This document shows, one piece after another, positions 1 to 11,443 of a DNA stretch of 64,000 nt. Position numbers and translations under genes: made by a program. The first letter of the stretch is position 1. Each line of letters starts with the position of its first letter. The notes beneath the pieces are model-generated. The model was given only the letters and a program-made list of their open reading frames with translations, ran no database searches and was not told where the DNA came from. Source of the stretch: Alkalitalea saponilacus (GTDB taxonomy: Bacteria; Bacteroidota; Bacteroidia; Bacteroidales; Marinilabiliaceae); assembly GCF_900168165.1 (NCBI RefSeq), contig NZ_FUYV01000004.1, positions 229,215 through 293,214 of the forward strand, given 5' to 3'.

Positions 1-158
1 TCAAAACCAGCCTGTTCGAGCGACAGCTCAATTGCTTTTCTAATTTGTTTGATATCATCCCAGTTAAGAACATTACGAGAGGCTCTGAGTAACTTTTGAT
101 ACGCCTGAATAATCTCTTTCCGATCTTCGGTTGATATGTTGGCTAGTCTTGTTTCCAT
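1..158 (-). CDS. RelA/SpoT-like (p)ppGpp synthetase/hydrolase, N-terminal fragment
   Basis: The reverse strand reads from an ATG at 158 without a stop to the window edge, giving 52 residues that begin METRLANISTEDRKEI. A GGAG sequence lies just upstream of the ATG. The stretch with a YQKLLRAS core and a following helix (KQIRKAIELSLEQAGF) resembles the N-terminal helices that precede the HD hydrolase domain of Bacteroidota RelA/SpoT proteins. The HD motif and the synthetase, TGS and ACT domains would lie outside the window. The family makes or degrades the alarmone (p)ppGpp. The call rests only on similarity of the N-terminal helix and is tentative. Confidence 0.5.
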   Translation of the reverse strand, partial: METRLANISTEDRKEIIQAYQKLLRASRNVLNWDDIKQIRKAIELSLEQAGF

Positions 159-998
159 CTTTTCTCCGGTTTAATGTCTATCTCTGACAACATGCGGTGC
201 ATGTTGGGTTGAAATTTGAAGGGTTTCTTTGTGTAAAGATAAAACAATCCGTTTAATGAATGATATGGAGTTTTTATTCCCCGAGGAATCGTAATTATGC
301 GTTGAAATACAGTCATTTAATTTGTTTTATCAATTTTGTTGGATACCTAATGATATTGTTTTTAAAATATTATTATTTAGTTATATATAGCTTTTTTACT
401 AAATTATAACTTTAATATTAAAATATGAAGAGCCAGAATCTGCCACAAACAGATGTTTAAATCTTTTAAGTTTTTTTACAACATCTTTTTTTGATTACTG
501 ATTGCTGGGAACAGATGGATAATTATCGATTTTTATTAACAAAGGTTAGACAGCGGCATTCCAATGGCTTCTTCAATAAATTTAATGATGGTAAAAAGAA
601 CATTATTGAGGTCAGTTGGTTTATTTATTAACCATGATTCATGAATTGCATATTTGACTTTTTGATAATTAAGTCCTATATTTATTATTACTGAAAAAGT
701 TAGATAACACGCCGATCTTAAACGGTTATTTAATTTTAATGCAGCAACTTCGAATCAGGGCATGTTTAAATGTTCTGTTGACTGAATCAATAGTTCACAT
801 GTCCCGAATTTCACAGGGTAAAAAAGTTGGTTAAAAGTAAGTTGTCGTTTGTATAGCGTAATTCTTAAATAGATAAAAATAAAATTTTTTCAATGGTTTA
901 ACGAACTATTGATATTTACAATTAAAAATAGGGTAATAGATCCCAGTTTTATAGAATATTGAAAATCAATATATTGTTTAACCTAAAAAACATGTATT
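159..998. other. AT-rich intergenic region between divergent genes
   Basis: About 840 bases separate the leftward RelA/SpoT-like gene from the rightward YtxH gene. The stretch is very AT-rich and must hold promoters for both, but I see no clear TTTG-N19-TAnnTTTG match. A 38-codon open frame (515-631, ATG to TAA, with a GGGA about 6 bases upstream) is the only coding-like piece. No stable terminator hairpin or repeat was seen. Confidence 0.5.
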
Positions 999-1280
999 AT
1001 GAGAAGTGCAGGATCATTTATAGGAGGTTTACTGGCTGGCGCAGCTTTAGGCGCAACCATTGCATTGTTATATGCACCTCAGTCGGGTGAAGATACCCGC
1101 AAGCAAATCAAGAAGAAAGTTGATGAATTGGAAGATGAGTTGGATGTTCTTAGAGGAAAACTTAAAACCAAAGGAGGTGAATTAAAGGAGGATATCAAAC
1201 AAAGAATCCATGAAGTTGAAGGAAGAATTGAGAAAATGGTGAATGAATATAAAAAGCCTCAGGAAGCAAAAGCTAAATAG
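999..1280 (+). CDS. YtxH-domain small envelope protein
   Basis: The 93-residue protein starts with a glycine/alanine-rich hydrophobic segment (about residues 6-26, SFIGGLLAGAALGATIALLY) followed by APQSGEDTRKQI, the typical YtxH signature. A charged, probably coiled-coil tail of lysine and glutamate runs to the end. YtxH proteins are small membrane-anchored or gas-vesicle-like proteins linked to general stress responses; no enzymatic role is known. It is the first of three small genes (with the holin-like protein and the 81-residue protein) that commonly lie together in Bacteroidota. A terminator follows it, so it may be transcribed alone. Confidence 0.8.
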   Translation: MRSAGSFIGGLLAGAALGATIALLYAPQSGEDTRKQIKKKVDELEDELDVLRGKLKTKGGELKEDIKQRIHEVEGRIEKMVNEYKKPQEAKAK

Positions 1281-1361
1281 GTATTAAGAACCAATGCTTT
1301 TTGCAAAGCATTGCCACATTTTATCGCAATTAATCATTTTTTCAAGGATTTAAAAATCCTG

Positions 1362-1408
1362 CATCCGGCCATGCTCGCTTTACATCGGGTTCTGCCGGAT
1401 GTTTTGTT
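1362..1408 (+). terminator. Rho-independent terminator after the YtxH gene
   Basis: CATCCGGC (1362-1369) pairs with GCCGGATG (1394-1401), followed by TTTTGTTT. A second, weaker hairpin, AATGCTTT-TTGC-AAAGCATT, lies at 1293-1312 right after the stop codon. Confidence 0.65.
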
Positions 1409-1515
1409 TGAACTGTTTCCCAAATAAGATATAAGGAGAATATAACTACTACTGTAAAGAAATTTGATATATTTACATACAGTACTTACACAACCTCACT
1501 AAACCAAAATGTACT

Positions 1516-1884
1516 ATGTTTAAAGAAGACTTTAAAGATCATTTGAATGATGTAAAAGATGAGTTTGAGAAATACGTCGATAAGCGCATAGACTTATTGA
1601 AATTGCACATTGTGGAAGAGTTGTCCAGGTTTACCGCAGGGTTTGCAGTAAAAATGGGCATTCTTTACCTGCTTTTTTTCGCTTTGATGTTTATTTCTAT
1701 TGCAGGAGCCTATTTTTTGGGACATATATTAGAATCCGTAACCCTTGGATTTCTAATTATCGCGGGTTTCTATTTTTTATTAGCGTGGATGTTCTATCTG
1801 CTTCGCCGAAAAGTGGTTGAAAAACCAGTAATCAGATCATTTGTAAAGCTCTTTTTCCCAAAATTTGAGGATGATGATGAGTAG
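1516..1884 (+). CDS. Phage-holin-family (holin superfamily III / DUF1469-like) membrane protein
   Basis: The 122-residue protein has an amphipathic, charged N-terminal helix (about 1-45). Two transmembrane segments follow (about 47-72, GILYLLFFALMFISIAGAYF, and 76-97, TLGFLIIAGFYFLLAWMFYL), then a basic stretch (LRRKVVEK) and an acidic tail. This layout is that of the 'phage holin family' of Bacteroidota and Actinobacteria. These are cellular inner-membrane proteins, probably envelope-stress related, rather than phage lysis proteins; no phage genes are nearby. The ATG at 1516 is preferred over an upstream ATG at 1509, which opens a 4-codon dead end. Confidence 0.75.
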   Translation: MFKEDFKDHLNDVKDEFEKYVDKRIDLLKLHIVEELSRFTAGFAVKMGILYLLFFALMFISIAGAYFLGHILESVTLGFLIIAGFYFLLAWMFYLLRRKVVEKPVIRSFVKLFFPKFEDDDE

Positions 1885-1985
1885 AATGTCGGCTTATAGG
1901 GTATGTCAATAAAGACATCAATTAAAATTGGATAACATTTAGAATATTAGATGTTTTTACAACTAATACTACTTAATTCAATCAA

Positions 1986-1993
1986 TAACTTTG
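1986..1993 (+). promoter_or_regulatory. Putative -7 promoter box (TAACTTTG)
   Basis: TAACTTTG matches the Bacteroidota -7 consensus TAnnTTTG. It lies about 60 bases before the ATG at 2053. I see no good -33 TTTG at the right distance, so support is weak. Confidence 0.35.
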
Positions 1994-2052
1994 CGATATA
2001 TTTTAATGTTTAAGTCAAAACAGTATAAAAATATTACAAAACGTATTTTCCC

Positions 2053-2298
2053 ATGGCAAAACGAAAAATCAGTTATCATTACATCGAATCATTTCAGGAA
2101 TTGGAAGAGGAGAAAACCCGACTGCTATATGAGGTTAGGCTGGCTCGCCGTAAACTGGATTTGTCTGTGATGGAGTTTAGTGCCGCTCTTAGTCCAATGC
2201 GTTTGCTATCCTCTGCCTTGGCAGAATGGATAAAACCACTTTCCGGTGCATTAAGGCAGTGGATAGAGAGTAAGATTACCGGGCAGTCGAGAAAATAG
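2053..2298 (+). CDS. Small hypothetical protein of the YtxH/holin cluster
   Basis: The 81-residue protein has no signal peptide. It contains a strongly charged, coiled-coil-like N-terminal half (about residues 12-37, ELEEEKTRLLYEVRLARRKL) and a more hydrophobic helix in the second half (PMRLLSSALAEWIKPL). I do not recognise a named family. Its position directly after the YtxH and holin-like genes, in the same orientation, suggests a shared role at the inner membrane. The basic C-terminus and amphipathic helix would fit a peripheral membrane protein. The function is unknown. Confidence 0.6.
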   Translation: MAKRKISYHYIESFQELEEEKTRLLYEVRLARRKLDLSVMEFSAALSPMRLLSSALAEWIKPLSGALRQWIESKITGQSRK

Positions 2299-2321
2299 AA
2301 CGCTAAATAAGAGATTGGTAC

Positions 2322-4878
<2,557 letters not shown>

Positions 4879-4973
4879 TATTCATAATTATTTCGGCTTT
4901 TATCCATTTACTTTTTACTTTTATGCACATATTCTAAACACAAACAAAACTGTGCAATATATAAATCATTAAA

Positions 4974-5525
4974 ATGAAGTTATTTCGAAAAACACGAACC
5001 CGAGTTGGGGCATGGATTTTAAACAGGCAGGCAAAATCGGTCAAGCGAATTGTTAATGTAATAAGTCTTAAACAGGCCAAAAACATTGCCATTGTTTTCG
5101 ATGCCGGCGATAAGGGAATTGTGGATGAAGTGAACCGTTTTATTAAATCCAGAACTGAGTTTGGCACCAATTTTACCCTTTTGGGCTATATTCCTGAACA
5201 TGTAACAGAGCATAATTATATAAGTGACAAAAAGAAGACTTTCTTCACCGTTAAGGATCTTGGTTTTTTCATGTACCCACAAAGTGAATCAGTTTCGGCA
5301 TTTATAGAATCTACCCCCGATTTGCTGGTGGTAATTTCCAGATATTACTATTTCCCCCTTCATTGGGTGGTAAAATTGTCTAAGGCGCGATTTAAAGCAG
5401 GAGCATCCAAACCATTTGGCGACGATCTGGATTTTATGATAGAGCTGAATGAGCAAAATGATATCTATCTAACTGATCAATTGGCTCACTATCTGGGAAG
5501 TATAAATGAAAATAAGATGGCATAA
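4974..5525 (+). CDS. DUF6913-family protein
   Basis: The 183-residue cytosolic protein has no signal peptide or membrane segment. It begins with a basic helix and continues with an alternating alpha/beta pattern (KNIAIVFDAGDKGIVDEVNRFI; LLVVISRYYYFPLHWVVKLSKA). The second of these and the ending DIYLTDQLAHYLGSI recall the Bacteroidota family DUF6913, which often sits near dapA or ligA. No catalytic motif is apparent. It lies 95 bases after ligA in the same direction and 37 bases before the LpoB-like lipoprotein. Its function is unknown. Confidence 0.65.
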   Translation: MKLFRKTRTRVGAWILNRQAKSVKRIVNVISLKQAKNIAIVFDAGDKGIVDEVNRFIKSRTEFGTNFTLLGYIPEHVTEHNYISDKKKTFFTVKDLGFFMYPQSESVSAFIESTPDLLVVISRYYYFPLHWVVKLSKARFKAGASKPFGDDLDFMIELNEQNDIYLTDQLAHYLGSINENKMA

Positions 5526-5562
5526 AAATTGATGATGGAAATTAACTTTAATAATAAAAATT

Positions 5563-6153
5563 ATGAGATACATATCACTTACCCTTATTGTTGCCCTTGC
5601 CGGATTATTTATGCTTCAGGGCTGTACTTCGCGACGCGTTGAGCGTGTTGGATTAGATGAAACCATTGATCTCAGTGGACGTTGGAACGATACCGACTCG
5701 CGGTTGACTGCACAGGCCATGGTTGATCAGATTCTAGGTGGTCATTGGATAGATCATCATACCCGCAACACCGATGAAAGACCCGTAGTAATTGTGGGAC
5801 TTGTTTATAATAAATCCCATGAGCACATCAGTGCAGAAACATTTATACGCGACGTTGAAAGATCATTTATAAACAGTGGCAGAGTGCGTTTGGTGCAAGC
5901 CGGTGATAAACGAGAAGAACTACGTCGGGAACGTGCAGCGCAGCAAGAATTTGCCTCGGTAGAAACCGCCAAAAGATGGGGTCAGGAATTGGGCGCAGAT
6001 TATATGCTCAATGGCGATATAAACTCAATAGTTGATACTTATCGTCGCGAAAGAGTGATTTACTATCGCGTGAATTTGGAGCTAACTCACCTTGAAACCA
6101 GCGAAATCGTTTGGATTGGTGATAAACAAATACGTAAATACGTCAGAAACTAA
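5563..6153 (+). CDS. LpoB-family (penicillin-binding protein activator) lipoprotein
   Basis: A 196-residue lipoprotein precursor with a short signal peptide and lipobox LQGC (cysteine 21). The mature part matches the LpoB fold: RPVVIVGLVYNKSHEHISAETFIRDVERSF, VRLVQAGDKREELRRER, a QQEFAS stretch and GADYMLNGDINSI. In Proteobacteria LpoB sits in the outer membrane and activates the bifunctional peptidoglycan synthase PBP1b. The Bacteroidota homologues are less studied, so the partner is unknown here. The gene is followed by a COG3014 lipoprotein, an arrangement also found in other phyla, so the two probably act in one envelope complex. Confidence 0.8.
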   Translation: MRYISLTLIVALAGLFMLQGCTSRRVERVGLDETIDLSGRWNDTDSRLTAQAMVDQILGGHWIDHHTRNTDERPVVIVGLVYNKSHEHISAETFIRDVERSFINSGRVRLVQAGDKREELRRERAAQQEFASVETAKRWGQELGADYMLNGDINSIVDTYRRERVIYYRVNLELTHLETSEIVWIGDKQIRKYVRN

Positions 6154-6272
6154 AGTTTTTGACCAACTATTATGGAATGATTACCGTGCGGAATATTTTC
6201 CGCACGGCATTTAAACTTTTCAGAATTCAGAACAAAGTCCTCAACTCTGCAATTAAATATAACTCAATTACA

Positions 6273-7658
6273 ATGAAGTATCTGCTGATGGTAAATATGT
6301 TGTTGATCCTGACAGGATGTGCTACATTTTACCAGCGTACGGCTGAGGTTCAAACACAAATTGCTTCCGGGGATTTTGAGCAGGCCAACCGTTCCCTGGA
6401 GCGTAACAGGCGATGGGCAGAAAGTAATAATCACAGGGTTCTGTTTTACATGAACCGCGGATTGGTTCTTTTCATGATGGGTGAACATGAAGAGAGTAAC
6501 CGCTATTTTGACAAAGCGGATTTTTATATTGAGGATTACAGAAAGAACTTAGCCACCGAGGCATTGGTTCTTGTTTCCAACCCCATGGCTCGCCCCTATC
6601 CTCCTGAGGATTTTGAATCCATCATGATTCACTACTACAAAGCACTGAATTTTATTGCGCTAAACAACTATGAAGGAGCATTGGTTGAAGCGCGACGCGT
6701 AAACATCAGACTTCAGGAAATTAACGATCAATACCGGAATCATAAGAACCGTTATGCACGTGATGCTTTTGCTCACAATTTGATGGGACTGATTTACCAG
6801 GCCAGCGGTGATTACAACAATGCATTCATCGCCTATCGAAATGCATTGGAGATTTATGAAACCGATTACACCGAACTTTTTCATCTTGGCCCACCATTGC
6901 AATTAAAGAAAGATCTACTTTATTCGGCAAGTCGAATTGGTTTTAGAAACGAAGTACGTTATTATGAAGAAAAGTTTGGCATTAAAACACCGGAACCAAC
7001 CAGGGAAAACGGTGATTTGGTTTATATATGGATGAATGGGTTGGGGCCTGTAAAATCTGAATGGAGCTTGAATCTTACCAACATGGGAACCCGAAACGGA
7101 ATGATGATTTTTGGAAGCGATGAACTCGGAGTGACTTTTCCAATTTATCTGGGCAATCAATCTTCACAGCAAAGGGCTTCTTTGAGCAATTTATCAATCA
7201 TTCGCGTGGCATTTCCAAAATATGTAGAGCGCCCTCCACTCTATCATGAAGCATCATTATTGTTCCAGGGAGAAAGACACCGACTTGAAATGGCACAAAA
7301 CATTAACCGCATTGCATTTCAATCTTTACAGGATCGAATGTTGCGCGAAGTCGGAAACAACATTATGCGACTGGCTGCCAAGCAGATCATGGAAAGAACA
7401 GCTCGTAATGAAAATAGAAACCTTGGAGCTTTGGTCAGCATCATAAACGCCATAACTGAGCGTGCCGATACCCGAAATTGGCAATCACTACCCTATTCCC
7501 TATCCTATACCCGTGTTTCGTTGCCGGCAGGCGAAAATGAGTTAGTACTGGAGCAACACAGAGTTGGTGGCGGGGTTTCTTCAGAGAATGTTTCAGTGAA
7601 CATACAACCCGGCGATACGAGTTTCAGGGTTTTTCATCAACTAGGGACACGCCCATAA
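6273..7658 (+). CDS. COG3014-family lipoprotein with TPR-like repeats
   Basis: The frame is open from 6159, but the first 38 codons look like leader sequence. The ATG at 6273 gives a clean lipoprotein signal (MKYLLMVNMLLILTGC, lipobox LTGC), so I start there (461 residues). The N-terminal half is helical and TPR-like (AEVQTQIASGDFEQANRSLE; AHNLMGLIYQASGDYNNAFIAYRNAL). The C-terminal half is rich in beta strands, with a DLVYIWMNGLGPVKSEW segment typical of COG3014 proteins. The family is uncharacterised but is repeatedly found with LpoB-like genes, as here (120 bases between the upstream stop and this ATG). Its 3' end overlaps the convergent YigZ gene by 35 bases. Confidence 0.75.
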   Translation: MKYLLMVNMLLILTGCATFYQRTAEVQTQIASGDFEQANRSLERNRRWAESNNHRVLFYMNRGLVLFMMGEHEESNRYFDKADFYIEDYRKNLATEALVLVSNPMARPYPPEDFESIMIHYYKALNFIALNNYEGALVEARRVNIRLQEINDQYRNHKNRYARDAFAHNLMGLIYQASGDYNNAFIAYRNALEIYETDYTELFHLGPPLQLKKDLLYSASRIGFRNEVRYYEEKFGIKTPEPTRENGDLVYIWMNGLGPVKSEWSLNLTNMGTRNGMMIFGSDELGVTFPIYLGNQSSQQRASLSNLSIIRVAFPKYVERPPLYHEASLLFQGERHRLEMAQNINRIAFQSLQDRMLREVGNNIMRLAAKQIMERTARNENRNLGALVSIINAITERADTRNWQSLPYSLSYTRVSLPAGENELVLEQHRVGGGVSSENVSVNIQPGDTSFRVFHQLGTRP

Positions 7659-8241
7659 GTTGCTCAAACCGGCTTGATAACTCCATATATTTACTCTCTC
7701 TGATTGACAATACCATTTCGCACCTGAGATTAAAATCCTGATGAACAATTGCAGGCTCCATCTCTTTGATGACTCTCATGGCATCGTTCATATTTTCATA
7801 AGCAAAATGTATGGTAAGCTGTTTGTCAATAGTTCGTTCAACTATAATACCATTGGAAATTGCATCAGCAGCTGACTCTTTGTAGGCCTGTATCAGACCG
7901 CTGGTACCAAGTTTTGTTCCGCCAAAATAGCGTACCACAACAATTAAAACATTGGTGATTTCATAGGATTTAATCTGGCCGTGTATAGGTTTTCCTGCAG
8001 TTCCCGATGGCTCACCATCATCGTTTACACGAAAGTGCATACCATCGTTTCCCAATTGCCAGGCATAGCAATGATGACGTGCATCATAATACCTGGCTTT
8101 TACCTGGTCAATGAGTTCCTTGATTTCAATTTCAGTCTCTACAGGCCAGGCAAAGGCCAAAAATTTACTCCCTTTCTCTTTGTATAAACCTTCAGCCGGC
8201 TCTGCCAGTGTTTTATAGGTATCTGATAATTCCATAAACAT
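7624..8241 (-). CDS. YigZ/IMPACT-family protein
   Basis: The 205-residue protein has the UPF0029 (IMPACT) N-terminal domain with the KEKGSKFLAFAWPV start, the hallmark ARHHCYAWQLG, DDGEPSGTAGKPI, and VVVRYFGGTKLGTSGLIQAY (residues about 25-125). It also has the small C-terminal DUF1949 domain. Homologues such as E. coli YigZ are cytosolic and of uncertain function; eukaryotic IMPACT regulates GCN1/GCN2. The start could be the ATG at 8241 or the one two codons later at 8235. It converges with the COG3014 gene and overlaps its end by 35 bases. Confidence 0.9.
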   Translation of the reverse strand: MFMELSDTYKTLAEPAEGLYKEKGSKFLAFAWPVETEIEIKELIDQVKARYYDARHHCYAWQLGNDGMHFRVNDDGEPSGTAGKPIHGQIKSYEITNVLIVVVRYFGGTKLGTSGLIQAYKESAADAISNGIIVERTIDKQLTIHFAYENMNDAMRVIKEMEPAIVHQDFNLRCEMVLSIRESKYMELSSRFEQLMGVSLVDEKP

Positions 8242-8299
8242 TCAAATATCAGAGCAAAATAACATCAAATGATGCGATTTGCATAATATATCCGTCTGT

Positions 8300-8902
8300 T
8301 TATTTCTCTAGAACATTGTTGAATTCTAGTTCGGGATACTTCGATAAGGCAAATTGAAGAAAATGGTCGCGCTTTGCTTCATCTGCCAGAGTAATTTGAG
8401 GATAGAAGTAGTGTCCTTTGATGGTCATGCCGCAAAAACCAAACACCTCTTCCCCCTGACTTTTTTTGAATGCGGTAATCAAATCCTTCTCTTCATACTC
8501 TTCCACCGTGTTTCCCATGGTGGTATGAATCACCACTTTCTTGTCAGTCAACAAGCCTGTTGCACCGTTGGCACCATAGTTAAAGGCAAATCCGTTGGTC
8601 AGTACCCTGTCGATGTAACCTTTAAGAATTCCCGGAAAAGAAGCCCACCAAAGTGGATAAATCACAGATATTAAATCGGCTTCTTTTATATACTCCTGTT
8701 CTGTTTTAATATCATCTGGTGTTACTCCCTGTTTTAATTGCCCCAGGTCGTCGGGGGACAAAACCGCTGGGAATTTTACGTCATAAAGATCACGTATAAT
8801 GACTTTCCAGCCCTCTTCACGGTATTTATTGGCAAGTTCATTGGCCAAATATATGCTGAAACTGTTTTTGGACGGATGTGATACTATGATTAAGTGTGTC
8901 AT
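8300..8902 (-). CDS. Flavodoxin-fold NAD(P)H:quinone oxidoreductase (KefF/MdaB type)
   Basis: The 200-residue protein has the NAD(P)H-dehydrogenase (quinone) flavodoxin-like fold. It starts MTHLIIVSHPSKNSFSIYLA, has the FMN-binding VIYPLWWASFPGILKGYIDRVLT segment (about residues 80-102) and the FAFNYG and HTTMGN motifs. Such enzymes bind FMN or FAD and reduce quinones or nitro/azo compounds by two electrons in the cytosol. No KefC partner lies nearby. The gene is 58 bases upstream (in transcription terms) of the YigZ gene in the same direction and may be co-transcribed with it. Confidence 0.88.
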   Translation of the reverse strand: MTHLIIVSHPSKNSFSIYLANELANKYREEGWKVIIRDLYDVKFPAVLSPDDLGQLKQGVTPDDIKTEQEYIKEADLISVIYPLWWASFPGILKGYIDRVLTNGFAFNYGANGATGLLTDKKVVIHTTMGNTVEEYEEKDLITAFKKSQGEEVFGFCGMTIKGHYFYPQITLADEAKRDHFLQFALSKYPELEFNNVLEK

Positions 8903-8976
8903 TTTTTAATATGATTAAGTTGATAATACTCTTTTAACCTTACCAAGCTTAATTTGTTCGAATGCGTGAAGTTAAT

Positions 8977-9025
8977 AAAGCCAAAAACTCCTGTTTCCGA
9001 ATGGAAAACAGGAGTTTTTGGCTTT
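8977..9025 (-). terminator. Strong bidirectional terminator hairpin
   Basis: A perfect 20-bp stem (8977-8996 with 9006-9025) with a 9-base loop, rich in A on the left arm and T on the right. It lies 20 bases beyond the DUF4168 stop codon at 9045 and would end that leftward transcript. Confidence 0.85.
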
Positions 9026-9044
9026 ATGCAAACATTATAAAATA

Positions 9045-9533
9045 CTACTGCATTTGACCAAGTCTTTCATCAATTTGTTGTCTTACAACGGGGTCGCTCT
9101 GGTAAGCAGCCATAATTCCCTGGTAAAGATCCAAATCCATACCTTCTTCCTGAATGGCCTCCATTACATCACTTTGAATCTCCATCTGAATTTGCTGAAG
9201 AGACTGCGAAATGGTTTGAAACTTGGTGATTTCAGCTTCGTCAACACCTTGCACATCTCCAGTGGTTTGAAGTTGTGTTGCTATGGCATTGAACGTTTCC
9301 AGATCCATACCCTCTTCTTCAATTTTGTCAATCATTTTTTCCTCAGCAGCTTCCTGAATGGGAATTACCTTTACCACTGTGTTTACAAACTGGTCAATTT
9401 GATCTTCTGAAAAAGATGCCTGTTCTTGTGGCATTTGCATATCAAACTGTTGCGCATTTGTTGTCATGGCAACAAATGCAAACATAAACGCACTTGCTAA
9501 AACTTTCTGAATCTGATTTCTAGTAAAACTCAT
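9045..9533 (-). CDS. DUF4168-domain secreted protein
   Basis: The 162-residue protein has a signal peptide (residues 1-27, ending NAQ) and a helical, glutamine- and glutamate-rich mature part. It shows two related segments, MIDKIEEEGMDLETFNAIA (about 68-86) and VMEAIQEEGMDLDLYQGIM (about 123-141), the internal repeat typical of DUF4168. Members are periplasmic or exported helical proteins of unknown function, common in Bacteroidota and cyanobacteria. The gene is monocistronic, bounded by a strong terminator downstream and about 210 AT-rich bases upstream. Confidence 0.8.
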   Translation of the reverse strand: MSFTRNQIQKVLASAFMFAFVAMTTNAQQFDMQMPQEQASFSEDQIDQFVNTVVKVIPIQEAAEEKMIDKIEEEGMDLETFNAIATQLQTTGDVQGVDEAEITKFQTISQSLQQIQMEIQSDVMEAIQEEGMDLDLYQGIMAAYQSDPVVRQQIDERLGQMQ

Positions 9534-9743
9534 AAACCTCTATTTTGATTAAATCCTGAAGAATAGTTTGAAAGCATCGGTATTCTTCAATATGGATAAA
9601 TAATTTAATTAATGATTGATGCTTTCATTCAAAATTTATTGAAATTCAATTAATTAATCATTTAAAACAAAATTGGTTATTCTGATATAGAATTCAAAAG
9701 ATTATTACAAAGTATATATGAGTTTAACAGATATTAACAAATA

Positions 9744-11072
9744 CTATCTCACCGGAGTTAACTCCATTGTTTCCTGGAAAAAGATAAGCACATCATACCT
9801 GTATGCAGGTAGTGACGGTACATAGTTTCCCTGTTCGGAACGGGGATTATAGGTCACACCAATGGCTCGGTGTCCTAGAGGATCGGCAAGTAAAGGGTGT
9901 CTGCGATCCTCCTCACTAAACACTAAAAAGAATTGATCCATTGGAACCTGTCCCAGATAATAATCGAGGCTGCCGCTTTGGGCATCGGGAACATCCATTA
10001 TTTGCATACGAGACCCCCATTGATTTCCGGCGTTTACCTTTCCGATGCGTGTCCCAAAACCAACAATGAGGACATTCTCCTCTCCCAGGTTGTTTCTGCT
10101 TAAGTTACCAATGTTGTACTGATTGTTTAACCCCATGGTTGTTGCCCTCGAATCACCTACATGGGTGTTATGTGCCCAGACAATTCCTCTGGAATCATCT
10201 CCATATTTCGTTAACAATCTTTGAACGGTATCCCACATGTGGTTTACCCTACTGTTCCATGAGTCCACGTTGCTCTGAACCGCCAACCTGTAAAAACTCT
10301 CTGCATTTTGCATGACCAGTGCATTTTGTTTTGCTCTGAACCATTTTATTTCATCAATTTTATCGGTTGGTTGGGAGTGCTCATTAATGATATTCACAAC
10401 TCTTTGAAGATCAGTCTCACAGGATCTGTTCCCACTTGCAACAGATCTGGCATATTGCCATTCGTCTTCACTAAATGAAGCAAAACAGTTCAGTAATCGC
10501 TCAATTTCATTGTGTTGATCAGGCATAAACTCATTTGTGAAACTTAAGAGATCATCCATGGCTTCCCATTGTCCATATACATCTTTACCGTAAAACCCCA
10601 CTTTTTCACTTTGGGGAAGATTTTTATTGTACTCTCTGAGCCAATCAGCAAGAATAAGAATATCGGTATTAGCCCACATCCACTCCGGCCACCTGTTAAA
10701 CGAGAGCAATACCTCGCGTGCAGAGTTTAGTGCTCCGCTTTTACCCTTAACATATTTATTCAACCGGTATATGGATGCCCAATCGCCTTCAACAGCTATG
10801 AAATTGTAACCTTTCTCGGTAATCAGTCTTTTTGATATTTCAGCGCGCCAATGATAATATTCGTGGGTTCCGTGAGATGCTTCTCCAAGTAGTATTAGCT
10901 TTCGGTCAGCGGCCATATTTATAACAGGATCCAGATCTGTGGCTGAGGCAAACTTATTGGCACGTGAGCCAAAAAAACTTACCAAATCGTTGTCCGGTTC
11001 ACTTTGTTGTGCGGGTTGACCCTGGCAATGAATAAAAGTAATTGATAATAGAATAAGTAATTTAAATCTCAT
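9744..11072 (-). CDS. Erythromycin-esterase-family lipoprotein
   Basis: The 442-residue protein has a signal peptide with a possible lipobox ending in cysteine 16 (FIHC), so it is probably an envelope lipoprotein. The Ere/succinoglycan-biosynthesis esterase fold is shown by ILLGEASHGTHEYYHWR (about 55-71, with the conserved Glu and His pair), FIAVEGDWASIYRLNKYV, EWMWANTDILILADWLREYN, FYGKDVYG and GIVWAHNTHVGD (the second conserved His). Ere enzymes hydrolyse the macrolactone ring, but most family members in environmental Bacteroidota have unknown substrates and cannot be assumed to give resistance. Flanking gaps suggest a single-gene unit. Confidence 0.85.
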   Translation of the reverse strand: MRFKLLILLSITFIHCQGQPAQQSEPDNDLVSFFGSRANKFASATDLDPVINMAADRKLILLGEASHGTHEYYHWRAEISKRLITEKGYNFIAVEGDWASIYRLNKYVKGKSGALNSAREVLLSFNRWPEWMWANTDILILADWLREYNKNLPQSEKVGFYGKDVYGQWEAMDDLLSFTNEFMPDQHNEIERLLNCFASFSEDEWQYARSVASGNRSCETDLQRVVNIINEHSQPTDKIDEIKWFRAKQNALVMQNAESFYRLAVQSNVDSWNSRVNHMWDTVQRLLTKYGDDSRGIVWAHNTHVGDSRATTMGLNNQYNIGNLSRNNLGEENVLIVGFGTRIGKVNAGNQWGSRMQIMDVPDAQSGSLDYYLGQVPMDQFFLVFSEEDRRHPLLADPLGHRAIGVTYNPRSEQGNYVPSLPAYRYDVLIFFQETMELTPVR

Positions 11073-11443
11073 AATAGCATATATTTATTATTGAATCTCT
11101 AATATACGAAAAAAGGACATGGGGTCAAACTCATTAATATACAGTGACATTTTGTATAAAATAATAGTCAAAAAGTGTAAATACAAAGAAAAATTAAGTA
11201 TTTATATTTGATGTTAACATTATTTAATGATTTCTCATTGATAAGATCCTTCTTTTACTTCAAACGTAAAGTTAAAAGCGACTTACCTTTTTTCGTTTTC
11301 TGCCAAGTTATTAATCGGGATACAATCGGTCTTTGTTAAGACTATAATAAACTATGATCATGTTAACAAAAGTAGTTAATACAATTCAGCATTTATTAAA
11401 TTATAATTCAAAATGCCATCTCAATACCTTAAATCAATCAATT
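11073..11443. other. Intergenic region between divergent genes
   Basis: About 370 AT-rich bases lie between the Ere-like gene and the preferred start of the beta-helix gene. The region must hold both promoters. A TCTTTG at 11330-11335 resembles part of a -7 box but lacks the TA. No hairpin or repeat was found. Confidence 0.4.

Noticed and set aside
515..631. A 38-codon open frame with a GGGA upstream
   Set aside because: Too short and without any recognised motif; AT-rich intergenic sequence often gives such frames by chance.
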